Origin: Comamonas sp. BIGb0152
GTDB lineage: Bacteria > Pseudomonadota > Gammaproteobacteria > Burkholderiales > Burkholderiaceae_C
DNA: 64,000 nt
Direction of reading: 5' to 3'
Assembly: GCF_024809975.1 (NCBI RefSeq)
Contig: NZ_JANUDY010000007.1
Span: forward strand, 124,001 to 188,000
Shown here: piece by piece, positions 18,454 through 27,399 of the stretch
Layout of the letters: each line of letters starts with the position of its first letter
How positions within the stretch are numbered: the stretch's first letter is position 1
Notes under the pieces: model-generated
The model's database searches: none
Told to the model about the DNA's origin: nothing
The model's input: the letters and a program-made list of their open reading frames with translations, nothing else
Position numbers and translations under genes: made by a program

Positions 18454-18954
18454 GTCAGTTTTAAGTGCGAATCGCGTATTGTGCATGGCCTGTACGTCAC
18501 CTGGCTATAGCGCCAGGAACCAAAGTGCCACACTGTGTTTCATCAGAACCGCAAGCTATGAGTTGTACTCTATTCCGAAGCACCATGGGTGCCAAAGATC
18601 GACTACAAAAATAGCATTAATCTATTATCCGCCAAATGCAAGCACTTGCTCACCGGCCACCTAGGTAAATATGGATGCGTCCATTTACACAATGCCACAC
18701 TACCCTGTGGTCCACCCCGTCGCTACCTCCCTGTTAAATAAGACATATTTTTACGCCTCTCGGCCCCAACAGCGCCTAAATCTAGTTACAAAATGCGTTT
18801 TATATCCTCTATTTGAACAACAGGTTCATCATTTTGTACAGCATCCATAGCACGAATCAATCGACATTTTCCAGGATTTCGTCGTCTTTTTGCAACTTTT
18901 AAATCTTGTTTGCAATGCTGCCACGCCAGCCAACGGGTAGCTATGTACGAGTTT
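18454..18954. other. AT-rich spacer between recG and oxyR
   Basis: A 501-base stretch visibly poorer in G+C than its surroundings (roughly mid-forties percent for most of it by eye). Near oxyR it contains an inverted repeat CCTGGC/GCCAGG (18500-18505 and 18512-18517), possibly a regulatory site or terminator. Its recG-proximal end carries the gene-like fragment listed separately. The rest (about 18520-18780) shows no recognisable gene. The composition suggests acquired or decaying DNA. Confidence 0.5.
18786..18954 (-). pseudogene. Possible 3' remnant of an AT-rich gene downstream of recG
   Basis: On the reverse strand, from the end of recG to a TAA at 18786, one frame reads with AT-rich, protein-like codons: a lysine/arginine-rich part (KVAKRRRNPGKCRLIRAMD) and an acidic end (NDEPVVQIEDIKRIL). 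The same frame stays open into recG, but in a different phase from recG itself, so any real gene start is missing. No family is recognised. It may be the tail of a displaced foreign gene or a chance open frame in AT-rich DNA. Confidence 0.3.
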
Positions 18955-21177
18955 TCAAGCCTTGAGGTATTCCGCCTTGCCGCCCAGCCAACGCAAAACA
19001 TGGCTGGCGGCCAGTTCCGGCCAGTGGTCCAGCATCTGCGGTGCCAGCGCACGCGCCCACTCCAGCAGATGTTTGTCGGCTTCCAAATCGGCAAAGCGCA
19101 GCAAGGGCGCGCCGGACTGGCGGGCGCCCAGAAACTCGCCCGGCCCCCGGATTTCCAGATCACGCCGGGCAATCTCGAAACCATCCGAGGTTTCCGCCAT
19201 CGCCCGCAAGCGCTCCTTGGCCGTCTCGCCCAGCTTGCCGTTGTCGCCCACCGCATACAGCAGCACGCAGGCGGATGCGGCCGCACCGCGCCCCACCCGG
19301 CCGCGCAGCTGGTGCAGCTGGCTCAGGCCAAAGCGCTCGGCATGCTCAATCACCATCAGGCTGGCATTGGGTACATCCACACCCACTTCGATCACCGTGG
19401 TGGACACCAACACGCCCATCAAGCCCTCGGTGAACAAGGCCATCACCGCTTTTTTCTCGGCCGTCGGCATGCGCGAATGCAGCAGGCCGACCATGACGCC
19501 GGGCAGCGCCTCGCTCAGATCGGTATGGGTGGCGGTAGCGTTGGACAAGTCCAGCGCCTCGCTCTCCTCAATCAAGGGGCAGACCCAGTAAACCTGGCGG
19601 CCCTGGGCAAGCTGGTCGGCGATGCGCGAGACCACTTCATCGCGCCGGCTGTCGCTGATCAGCTTGGTGACGACGGGCGTGCGGCCCGGGGGCAGCTCGT
19701 CGATGGTGGAGACATCCAGGTCGGCGTAATAGCTCATCGCCAAGGTGCGCGGGATGGGCGTGGCGCTCATCATCAGCATATGCGGCTCCATGCCGGTGGA
19801 CAGCAGCTTTTGCCGCAGTGCCAGGCGCTGGGCCACGCCAAAGCGGTGCTGCTCATCGATGACGGCCAGCCCCAGCTTCTTGAACTGCACCTGGTCCTGA
19901 ATGACGGCATGGGTGCCGACGACCAGCGCGGCCTCGCCGCTCTCGACCAGCGCCAGCATCTCCGTGCGCTGTTTCTTCTTTTGCGCACCGGCCAGCCAGG
20001 CCACCTTGAGGCCACGGGGCGCCAGCAGCGGCTCCAGCCAGCCCACCAACTTGGCAAAATGCTGCTCAGCCAGGATTTCGGTGGGTGCCATCAGCGCGCA
20101 TTGCCAGCCCGCATCGATGGCAATCACCGCCGACAGTGCCGCCACAATGGTCTTGCCCGAGCCCACATCGCCTTGCAGCAAGCGGTGCATGGGAACGTGG
20201 CGCGCCAAGTCTCGCGCAATTTCCTCGCAGACCCGGCGCTGTGCCCCGGTCAGCGCAAAAGGCAGGGCTGCCAGAAACTGCTCATGCAGATTCAGACCCC
20301 CATCGGGCATGCGCTGCGCCACCAGGGCCGGTGCGCGCAGGCTGTCGCGCGCGCGCTTGGCCGTCAGCTGTGACAGCTGCTGGGCCAGCAGCTCCTCGGC
20401 TTTGAGGCGCTGCCAGGCCGGGTGGCTGTGGTCTTCCAAGGTCGCCATCGCCACATCGGGCGTGGGGTGGTGCAAAAACTGCAAGGCCTCGCGCAGCGTA
20501 TAGGCCCGGCCCAGGCCGCCCTCGCCCTGGTAGCGGGCGTAGGGCAGGTCCACACCGGGCGGCAATGTCTCACCCAAGTCAGCGCGCTGCACGCCGCTGA
20601 TCACCGCACGGCGCAAATAAGGCTGGGGCAGGCCTGCGGTGGTGGGGTAGACGGGGGTGAGCGACTGCGGCAGCTCGCCGCCGGCCAGGCGAAACGCCGG
20701 ATGCAGCATTTGGCGCCCCCAAAAGCCGCCTTTGACCTCACCGCGTATGCGCAAGGTATTGCCCACCGACAAGGTCTTTTGGTGCGAGGGGTAAAAGCTG
20801 AAAAACCGCAGCTCACAGGGGTCGCCGTTGGCATCTTCCACCCGCACCACCAGCTGCCGGCGCGGCCGCAGTTGCACATCCGATGACACGACCGTGGCCT
20901 CGATCTGCGCCGTCTCGCCATCGCGGGCATTGCGCAGCGCAATGATGCGGGTCTCATCCTCGTAGCGCAGCGGCAGGTGCAGGGCCAGGTCGATGTCGCG
21001 CGTCAGCCCCAGTTTGACCAGCGCTTGCTGGGCGGGGTTCTTGGCCGCTGCCTTGGCGGGACTGGCCGCAGGCGCCGTGGCAGCTGCTGGCCCGGCTACT
21101 TTGCGCGGCCGGCCAGGCTTGCGCCCCTTGGGGGGCGCGGCGTCATCAGCGGAAGAAGCAGGCGTGGCAGCGGACAT
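18955..21177 (-). CDS. recG: ATP-dependent DNA helicase RecG
   Basis: 740 residues from ATG MSAATPASSADDAAPPKG. The enzyme remodels stalled replication forks and branched recombination intermediates. An N-terminal wedge/OB region is followed by helicase motifs: LLQGDVGSGKTIVAALSAV (Walker A), VIDEQHRFGVAQR (DExH-type box), MSATPIPRTLAMSYY, and LRGRVGRGAAASACVLL near the C-terminus. The first 60 or so residues form an Ala/Pro-rich extension with the basic motif KGRKPGRPRKV, resembling an AT-hook. recG is near queA (divergent, with one gene between) and upstream of oxyR. Confidence 0.95.
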   Translation of the reverse strand: MSAATPASSADDAAPPKGRKPGRPRKVAGPAAATAPAASPAKAAAKNPAQQALVKLGLTRDIDLALHLPLRYEDETRIIALRNARDGETAQIEATVVSSDVQLRPRRQLVVRVEDANGDPCELRFFSFYPSHQKTLSVGNTLRIRGEVKGGFWGRQMLHPAFRLAGGELPQSLTPVYPTTAGLPQPYLRRAVISGVQRADLGETLPPGVDLPYARYQGEGGLGRAYTLREALQFLHHPTPDVAMATLEDHSHPAWQRLKAEELLAQQLSQLTAKRARDSLRAPALVAQRMPDGGLNLHEQFLAALPFALTGAQRRVCEEIARDLARHVPMHRLLQGDVGSGKTIVAALSAVIAIDAGWQCALMAPTEILAEQHFAKLVGWLEPLLAPRGLKVAWLAGAQKKKQRTEMLALVESGEAALVVGTHAVIQDQVQFKKLGLAVIDEQHRFGVAQRLALRQKLLSTGMEPHMLMMSATPIPRTLAMSYYADLDVSTIDELPPGRTPVVTKLISDSRRDEVVSRIADQLAQGRQVYWVCPLIEESEALDLSNATATHTDLSEALPGVMVGLLHSRMPTAEKKAVMALFTEGLMGVLVSTTVIEVGVDVPNASLMVIEHAERFGLSQLHQLRGRVGRGAAASACVLLYAVGDNGKLGETAKERLRAMAETSDGFEIARRDLEIRGPGEFLGARQSGAPLLRFADLEADKHLLEWARALAPQMLDHWPELAASHVLRWLGGKAEYLKA

Positions 21178-21263
21178 GGAAGCAGTTTCAGCAATGCAGC
21201 ATTCTGGCACGCTTTACCGCGTGACTGGTTAAAAAGACAGTACCTGTACAGGCCACCACCCTG

Positions 21264-22820
21264 TCAGCGCCGTACGCGCCGGCGGCGCAGGTAACGCTCC
21301 CAGAGCTCAAACACCAGCTCCGACAGCAGGGCCAGCACCGCTGCGGGCAAGGCCCCGGCCAGCATCAGCGCGCTGTCATTGAGCGCCAGGCCCGTCACAA
21401 TGCGCTCGCCCAGGCCACCGGCACCAATAAAGGCCGCAATCGTGGCCGTGCCGATCCCAATCGCGCAGGCCGTGCGGATGCCGGCAATCACCGTGGGCAT
21501 CGCAATGGGCAGCTCCACCCAGCGCATGCGCTGCGGCCGCGTCATGCCCAGGGCCGATCCCGCACTGCGCAAGCCCGGCGATACCTCGGCCAGACCCGCA
21601 CAGGTATTGCTCAGAATCGGCAAGATGGAATAAGCCGTCAGCGCCACCAGGGCGGGCAGCCGCCCGATCACGCCGAACCAGGCAATCAGCACCGCCAGCA
21701 AGGCCAGCGATGGAATGGTCTGCAGCACCCCCGCCGCGCCCAGCGCCAGCGCCCGTGAACGTGGATGGGGGAAGAGCAGGATGCCGGCAGGCAGCGCGAT
21801 CAGGGCCGCCACGCCCACCGACACCAGCACCAGGCCCAGGTGCTGCGCCGTCAGCCGCCACAGATCAGGCGCCACCAGACGTGACCACAGCCGTGCGGCA
21901 AAACGGGTCTGGTCAGCGGCTTGCGGGCCTGCAGCCGTCCCGCTGGCAGCCTGGGGTGTTTGGCCTGCCAGAAACTGCTGGGCAATCTCGGCAAAGCCCT
22001 GGCCTTGCAGCTCGGCCTGCGCATTCATGCCAATCATCGCCGCTTCGCTGATCCGCCCTTGCAGCTTTTGCAGGGCCGCCCAGGCAGCGGGCTTTTGCGT
22101 GGGCAGGTCCTGGCGGTAGAGCAGCAGCGCGTCATAGCGCGGGAAGTAAGCCTGGTCGTCTTCCAGCACCAGCAGGCCGAGATGGTCGATCTTGGCATCG
22201 GTGGTGTAGATGTCCATCACATCGATGTGCTTTTGCGTGATGGCTTCATAGGCCAAGCCATGGTCCAGCCCCTGCGGCCTGGCCTGCAAGGCGTAGCGCT
22301 TCGCCAGGCCGGGCCAGCCATCACCCCGGCCAATGAATTCGTTGGACAGGCCAAAGCGCAATGTGGGGTGGCGCGCCAGGTCGCTCAAGCTGCGGATGCC
22401 CAGCTCCTGGGCCTGCGCGCGGCGCATGGCCAGCGCATAGCCATCGTTAAAACCCAGCGGCACGCCCACCGCCAGGCCCTGCGGTGCCAGCGCCTGGTTC
22501 AGCGCGGCCACATCGCTGCCTTGGGCATGCTTGGCAATTTCCAGCGCAATGGTGCCGCTGTATTCGGCATAGACATCGATCTGGCCGGAGCGCAGCGCCT
22601 CGTAGACGATGGCGGTATTGCCCAGGCCCTGGCGCAGCTGCGTCTTCACGCCGGCGGCCTGGGCCTGCTGGGCCATGATCTCGGCCAGCACATAGGATTC
22701 GGTAAAGCGCTTGGAGCCCACGCGCAAGGTTTCTTCCTGCGCCGCCCCGGCAGCGGGCGCCACCAGAACGCCCAGAACCCAGACCAGCCATACGCTCAAG
22801 CAATTGCGAAGTCGTTGCAT
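21264..22820 (-). CDS. Osmoprotectant/choline-type ABC transporter, binding protein fused to permease
   Basis: 518 residues. After a signal peptide (to about residue 27), an OpuAC-type binding domain begins LRVGSKRFTESYVLAEIMAQ and contains DVYAEYSGTIALEIAKH, typical of the glycine betaine/choline/ergothioneine binding clade. Residues about 310-515 are an inner-membrane permease with GVLQTIPSLALLAVLIAWFG and an EAA-like loop around AEVSPGLRSAGSALGM. No ATPase gene is adjacent, so the partner must lie elsewhere. The domain order, binding protein first, differs from permease-first fusions such as EgtU/OpuFB. Substrate unknown. Confidence 0.8.
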   Translation of the reverse strand: MQRLRNCLSVWLVWVLGVLVAPAAGAAQEETLRVGSKRFTESYVLAEIMAQQAQAAGVKTQLRQGLGNTAIVYEALRSGQIDVYAEYSGTIALEIAKHAQGSDVAALNQALAPQGLAVGVPLGFNDGYALAMRRAQAQELGIRSLSDLARHPTLRFGLSNEFIGRGDGWPGLAKRYALQARPQGLDHGLAYEAITQKHIDVMDIYTTDAKIDHLGLLVLEDDQAYFPRYDALLLYRQDLPTQKPAAWAALQKLQGRISEAAMIGMNAQAELQGQGFAEIAQQFLAGQTPQAASGTAAGPQAADQTRFAARLWSRLVAPDLWRLTAQHLGLVLVSVGVAALIALPAGILLFPHPRSRALALGAAGVLQTIPSLALLAVLIAWFGVIGRLPALVALTAYSILPILSNTCAGLAEVSPGLRSAGSALGMTRPQRMRWVELPIAMPTVIAGIRTACAIGIGTATIAAFIGAGGLGERIVTGLALNDSALMLAGALPAAVLALLSELVFELWERYLRRRRVRR

Positions 22821-22978
22821 CGGGCCACTATAGCAACCTCACTGTCCAAGCAAGTAGGAGACCGCCACCATCGGGCCCAAGCCCGCGTGGCCTGCTGCGC
22901 CTCTGCCGCAGTGGCACAATCGCCCCCTTGTTTTGATCCCTGTGAGCTGCAGGTGTGTTCCGCCTGCATGAGCCAAGA

Positions 22979-24124
22979 ATGACTGCCTTCTCCGGTGCCC
23001 GCCGCACTTTTCAACTGAGCGATTTCGATTTCGAACTGCCCGAAGCCCTGATTGCCCAACACCCGGCTGCCGAGCGCAGTGGCTCCCGCTTGCTGGATGC
23101 GCGTGAATCCACCCTGGTGGACCGCCGCTTCCACGAGCTGCCCGATCTGCTGCAAGCCGGCGACCTGCTCGTCTTCAACGACACCCAGGTGATCAAGGCG
23201 CGCATCTTTGGCGAAAAGTCCAGCGGCGGCAAGATCGAGCTGCTGATCGAGCGCGTGCTGCAGGACAACGAAGTCGTCGCGCACATGAAGGTCAGCAAGA
23301 AGCCGGCCGTGGGCGGCGTGCTGCACATGATGGGCGGCAAGAAGGCCGGTGGTTTTGACGCCACCTTGCTGGGTCGCTGGCCCAACGAGATGGGCGCGCT
23401 GTTCCGCCTGCGCCTGAGCGGCCCCAACGGCGAATCACCCTGGGAGCTGATGCAGCAGCACGGCCACATCCCCCTGCCCCCTTATATAGAGCGCGAGCAG
23501 CAGTCCGGCCAGGACCCCAACCAGGCCGAGGACGAGCAACGCTACCAGACCGTGTTTGCCAAGAACCCGGGCGCCGTAGCGGCCCCGACCGCTGCCTTGC
23601 ACTTTGACGACAAGGTGCTGGCGGCCCTGGAGGCCAAGGGCGTGGAGCGCGCCAGCGTGACCTTGCATGTGGGCGCGGGCACCTTCCAGCCGGTCAAGAC
23701 CGAGAACCTCAAAGACCACCAGATGCACAGCGAGTGGTACAACATCCCGCTGCCCACCCTGGCAGCGCTGGAGCGTTGCCGCCTGCGCGGTGGCCGCGTG
23801 GTGGCCGTGGGTACCACCACCGTGCGTACGCTCGAATCCTGGGCCCGCACCGGCCAGCTCTCGGACGACACCACGATCTTTATCACGCCGGGCTTTCCGT
23901 ACCGCGTGGTGGACATGCTGGTCACCAACTTCCACCTGCCCAAGAGCAGCCTGATGATGCTGGTCAGCGCCTTTGCCGGTTACGAGCACATCATGGGCCT
24001 GTACCAACACGCGATTGCGCAGCAGTACCGCTTCTTCAGCTATGGCGACTCGATGCTGCTGCAGCGCAAGACAGAGCCCGCCGCTGCCGATACCAGCACC
24101 GAGCAGTCGCCTTCGGCTTGCTAA
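22979..24124 (+). CDS. queA: tRNA preQ1(34) S-adenosylmethionine ribosyltransferase-isomerase
   Basis: 381 residues from [23 protein letters not shown]; upstream in-frame codons are unlikely. The enzyme moves the ribosyl part of S-adenosylmethionine onto preQ1 in tRNA to make epoxyqueuosine. Conserved blocks include [50 protein letters not shown] and [20 protein letters not shown]. Length is in range, slightly longer than the E. coli protein, with a small insert around [17 protein letters not shown]. It is divergent from the ABC fusion gene and convergent with the FHA gene. Confidence 0.96.
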   Translation: MTAFSGARRTFQLSDFDFELPEALIAQHPAAERSGSRLLDARESTLVDRRFHELPDLLQAGDLLVFNDTQVIKARIFGEKSSGGKIELLIERVLQDNEVVAHMKVSKKPAVGGVLHMMGGKKAGGFDATLLGRWPNEMGALFRLRLSGPNGESPWELMQQHGHIPLPPYIEREQQSGQDPNQAEDEQRYQTVFAKNPGAVAAPTAALHFDDKVLAALEAKGVERASVTLHVGAGTFQPVKTENLKDHQMHSEWYNIPLPTLAALERCRLRGGRVVAVGTTTVRTLESWARTGQLSDDTTIFITPGFPYRVVDMLVTNFHLPKSSLMMLVSAFAGYEHIMGLYQHAIAQQYRFFSYGDSMLLQRKTEPAAADTSTEQSPSAC

Positions 24125-24137
24125 AGGCTAGGCCGGC

Positions 24138-24485
24138 TCAGGCCCTGCCCCTGCCGGCCTCGGGCCCCGGCCGCCCCTGCGCGGCCGATCCCTGCAAGAT
24201 ATAGAGCTGAAAATCGCCGATCTGCACGACATCGCCAGCGTACAGAATCTTGCGCTTGATCGGCACGCCATTGACCAGCGTGCCATTCGTGCTGCCGTGG
24301 TCTTCTAAAGTCAGCACGCCTGCACGCTCGCGCAAGAAAAAGGCGCCATGGCTGCGGCTCACGCTGGGGTCGTCCAGCACCAAGCGGCTGGCCGGGTCAC
24401 GGCCAAAGGTCGAAAAGCCCTCTTCCAAAGCCCAGGTCTGCAGGCTCAGTCGCTTTTTATCCTTGACCAGAATATCTTTCGCCAT
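24138..24485 (-). CDS. Small stand-alone FHA-domain protein
   Basis: 115 residues from ATG MAKDILVKDKKRLSLQTWAL. Nearly the whole protein is one forkhead-associated domain: STFGRDPASRLVLDDPSVSR, SHGAFFL and DHGSTNGTLVNGVPIKRK show the usual Gly-Arg, Ser-Arg-x-His and Asn-Gly phosphothreonine-binding positions. A short Gly/Arg-rich tail follows. No kinase or phosphatase is adjacent, so the partner is unknown. It lies 71 bases downstream of the siderophore ATPase on the same strand; a functional link is doubtful. Confidence 0.85.
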   Translation of the reverse strand: MAKDILVKDKKRLSLQTWALEEGFSTFGRDPASRLVLDDPSVSRSHGAFFLRERAGVLTLEDHGSTNGTLVNGVPIKRKILYAGDVVQIGDFQLYILQGSAAQGRPGPEAGRGRA

Positions 24486-24556
24486 GGCGGTGGCTCCTAG
24501 GGTTGCCTGTGCGGTGGGGCTTGCGCCCGCCGCCCATCTACCAAACAAAGGCGAAA

Positions 24557-25312
24557 TCAGAAATAGTCACAGAAGCGCCTGCCGCCTATCTCATGCACCT
24601 GCACGGGGATTTCATACAGGTCGCTCAGCACCTCATCGCGCACCACCACTTCGGGCGGCCCTTCGCAGTACAGCGCACCGGCCTTCATCGCGATGATGTG
24701 GTCGGCATAGCTGGCGGCAAAGTTGATGTCGTGCAGCACCACCACCACGGTCTTGCCGGCCTCTTGCACTGCCTGGCGCAGCAGCTTCATCATGCCCACG
24801 GCATGGGCCATGTCCAGGTTGTTGAGCGGCTCATCAAACAAGATATAGCGCGTGTTCTGGCACAGCACCATGGCGATATAGGCGCGCTGGCGCTGGCCAC
24901 CCGATAGCTCATCGAGAAAGCGCTCGCCCAGCGGTTGCAGCTTGAGGTAGCTCAGCGCGGCATCGACCTGCACCCGGTCCTCCTCCGTCAGCCGGCCCTT
25001 GGAATGCGGAAAGCGGCCAAAGGCCACCAGGTCGCGCACCGTCAGGCGCAGCGCACTTTGGTTGTCCTGGCGCAAGATGGCCATCACGCGGGCCAGCGCA
25101 TCGCTGGCGGTGGTGGTGATGTCCTGGCCCTCGATGCGCACCGTGCCCGAGGTCATGGGCATCAGCCGGCTGATCAAGGACAGCGCTGTGGATTTGCCCG
25201 CGCCATTGGGCCCGATGATGGCCGTCAGCTGGCCCTGGGGAATGCGCAAACTCACATCGTGCAGCACCGTCGTGGTGCCATGGGTTTTGCGCAGTTTTTC
25301 GGTTTCAATCAT
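24557..25312 (-). CDS. Siderophore ABC transporter ATP-binding protein
   Basis: A 251-residue ATPase with Walker A IIGPNGAGKSTALSLISRL (about 33-51), Q-loop MAILRQDNQSALRLTV, signature LSGGQRQRAYIAMVL, Walker B TRYILFDEPLNN and an H-loop VVVVLHDINFAASYAD. Best resemblance is to the FatE/YclP/VctC branch of iron-siderophore importers. It powers uptake by the two permeases just upstream (15-base gap) and is the last gene of the four-gene operon. Substrate is inferred from the binding protein and the Fur-like box. Confidence 0.92.
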   Translation of the reverse strand: MIETEKLRKTHGTTTVLHDVSLRIPQGQLTAIIGPNGAGKSTALSLISRLMPMTSGTVRIEGQDITTTASDALARVMAILRQDNQSALRLTVRDLVAFGRFPHSKGRLTEEDRVQVDAALSYLKLQPLGERFLDELSGGQRQRAYIAMVLCQNTRYILFDEPLNNLDMAHAVGMMKLLRQAVQEAGKTVVVVLHDINFAASYADHIIAMKAGALYCEGPPEVVVRDEVLSDLYEIPVQVHEIGGRRFCDYF

Positions 25313-25327
25313 GGCATGTCACCGCGC

Positions 25328-26329
25328 TCAGCCCTTGGCCTTGCGCACTAAGAGATAGATGAAGGTCAGTCCGCCCAGAAACTCCACCACGATGGACAGC
25401 GAGGTGTTGAAGCCAAACAGCCGCTCCAGCACCATCTGCCCGCCCACCAACAGCAGGCCGCCCAGCAGCACCGAGCCGGCCAGGGTGTAGCGGTGCTGGT
25501 GGCTGTGCATCAGCTGGTAGGCCATATTGCTCACCAGCAGCCCAAAAAAGGTCACCGGCCCGACCAGCGCGGTCGACACCGACACCAGAATCGCCACCAC
25601 CACCAGCACGCCCATCACCGCGCGCTGGTAGTTGACCCCCAGGTTCACGGCCACATCGCGCCCCAGCGCCAGCACATCGAGCATATGGCGCTGGCGCCAG
25701 ACCCAGAGGCCTACCAAAGCGATCACCGGCAGGGACAGCAGCAGCAAGGGCAGCGAGACGGTGTTGAAGTTCGCAAACAAGCGGTCTTGCAGCACGGTGA
25801 ACTCATTGGGGTCCATCACGCGCCAGACAAAGTTGTTGAGGCTGCGAAAAAAGATGCCCGCCACAATGCCCACCAGCAGCAGCAGATGCAGGTTGCTGGC
25901 CTGGCCCCGGAACAGCCAGACAAACAGGCTGGTGGACAGCAGCACCATCAGCCCCACATTCATGCCAAAGCGCGACAACTCGGGAATCTGCATCGCCGCC
26001 GCGCCCAAGCTAAAGGCCAGCACCGACTGGATCAGTTGGAACAGCGCGTCAAAGCCCATCACCGCAGGGGTGAGGATGCGGTTGTTGGTCACCGTCTGGA
26101 ACAGCACCGTGGAGACGCCGATGGCAAAGGCCACCGTCCACATGGTTGCCAGCTTTTTGCCCCGCAGCGGCAGCACAAAGCTCCATTCGGCCTGCACCTG
26201 GCTGGTCATAAAGTAGAGGCTGGCCAGCAGCGCCAGGGCCACGAGCAGCCACAGCCGGCGCGCAGGCGTTCCCAGCCAAGACGCGGGTACGGGCTCTGCC
26301 ACGGCAGGCGCAGGAGACATCGTGTTCAT
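25328..26329 (-). CDS. Siderophore ABC transporter permease, second subunit (FecCD family)
   Basis: 333 residues from ATG MNTMSPAPAVAEPVPA; a longer reading would overlap the upstream permease. Multiple transmembrane helices of the FecCD/BtuC fold, with NRILTPAVMGFDALFQLIQS and NLGVNYQRAVMGVLVVVAIL, and a cytoplasmic coupling segment near FFGLLVSNMAYQLM. The sequence resembles the YclO/FatC type. It starts one base after the preceding permease stop, so translation is probably coupled. The two permeases form the heterodimeric inner-membrane channel. Confidence 0.9.
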   Translation of the reverse strand: MNTMSPAPAVAEPVPASWLGTPARRLWLLVALALLASLYFMTSQVQAEWSFVLPLRGKKLATMWTVAFAIGVSTVLFQTVTNNRILTPAVMGFDALFQLIQSVLAFSLGAAAMQIPELSRFGMNVGLMVLLSTSLFVWLFRGQASNLHLLLLVGIVAGIFFRSLNNFVWRVMDPNEFTVLQDRLFANFNTVSLPLLLLSLPVIALVGLWVWRQRHMLDVLALGRDVAVNLGVNYQRAVMGVLVVVAILVSVSTALVGPVTFFGLLVSNMAYQLMHSHQHRYTLAGSVLLGGLLLVGGQMVLERLFGFNTSLSIVVEFLGGLTFIYLLVRKAKG

Positions 26330-26330
26330 C

Positions 26331-27362
26331 TCAGCCTCCCATGCGCTTGCGGCGCGACAGCAGCAGGGCCAGGAACATGGCACTGCCCAGCACACCCATC
26401 ACCGTGCCAATCGGCACCTCATAGGGCGCAATCACCAGGCGGCCGATCAGGTCGCAGCACAAGGCCATCAAGGCCCCTGCCCAGGCGACCCAGAGCACAG
26501 ACTTGCGCACGTTGTCCCCCACCACCAGGCGCACCAGATTGGGAACGATCAGGCCAACAAAGGGAATGATGCCCACCGTCACGATCACCGAAGCGGTGAC
26601 AACGGCCACCACCACCACGCCCTGGGCCACCAGGCGCTTGTAGTTCAGGCCCAGGTTGGTGGCAAATTCCTGCCCCATGCCGGCGACGGTAAAGCGATCG
26701 GCGGCCAGCATGGCCAGCACCGTGATGCCCAGCGACAGCCAGAGCATTTCATAGCGGCCTTGCACGATGGCCGAGAAATCGGCCGTCATCCAGGAGCGCG
26801 CCGCCTGCATCAGGTCAAAACGGTAGGCGATAAAGGTGGTGGCCGATTCGATCACGCCCGACAGCACCAGGCCGACCAGGGGCACGATCAGCGCCGAGCG
26901 CAGCCGTATGCGGGTGAGCACGGCCAAAAACAAGGCCGTGCCCGCCAGTGCAAACACTGCCGCCAGGCCCATCTTGGCAAAAACCGGCATATCGGGCCAC
27001 CACAGAATGCCGATCAGCATGCCCATGCCCGCCGATTCGGCCGTGCCCATGGTCGTGGGCTCCACATAGTGGTTGCGCGCCAGCATCTGCATCAGCAGGC
27101 CGGCCACCGCCATGGCGCTGCCCGCCAGCAGCAGCGCCAAGGTGCGCGGTACGCGGCTGGCCACCAGCACCTGGGTGGCCATGTCATCGTCGTTGTGGGA
27201 GAACAGGCGCAGCAAGGTGCTGACCGACACATCGCTCACCCCCACCAGCAGGCTGATAAAAGCCAGCAGCGCCAGCAAGGCAATGGCCGGCAGCGCAAAA
27301 GCCAGCGGCCGCAGCGCAAGGCCGCGCCCGCCGCCTGGCGCTTTTTCGATCGTGGACATCAT
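26331..27362 (-). CDS. Siderophore ABC transporter permease, first subunit (FecCD family)
   Basis: 343 residues, FecCD family, with the conserved segment ASRVPRTLALLLAGSAMAVA followed by GLLMQMLARN and VEPTTMGTAESAGMGM (about 70-115), and several hydrophobic helices. GLIVPNLVRLVVGDNVRKS is the typical cytoplasmic coupling loop. It resembles YclN/FatD. It is preceded by the binding-protein gene (37-base gap) and followed after one base by the second permease. Two adjacent ATG codons are possible starts. Confidence 0.9.
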   Translation of the reverse strand: MMSTIEKAPGGGRGLALRPLAFALPAIALLALLAFISLLVGVSDVSVSTLLRLFSHNDDDMATQVLVASRVPRTLALLLAGSAMAVAGLLMQMLARNHYVEPTTMGTAESAGMGMLIGILWWPDMPVFAKMGLAAVFALAGTALFLAVLTRIRLRSALIVPLVGLVLSGVIESATTFIAYRFDLMQAARSWMTADFSAIVQGRYEMLWLSLGITVLAMLAADRFTVAGMGQEFATNLGLNYKRLVAQGVVVVAVVTASVIVTVGIIPFVGLIVPNLVRLVVGDNVRKSVLWVAWAGALMALCCDLIGRLVIAPYEVPIGTVMGVLGSAMFLALLLSRRKRMGG

Positions 27363-27399
27363 GCTGTGGCTCGCAACAGGGGCTGGCTCAGCACGCCAA

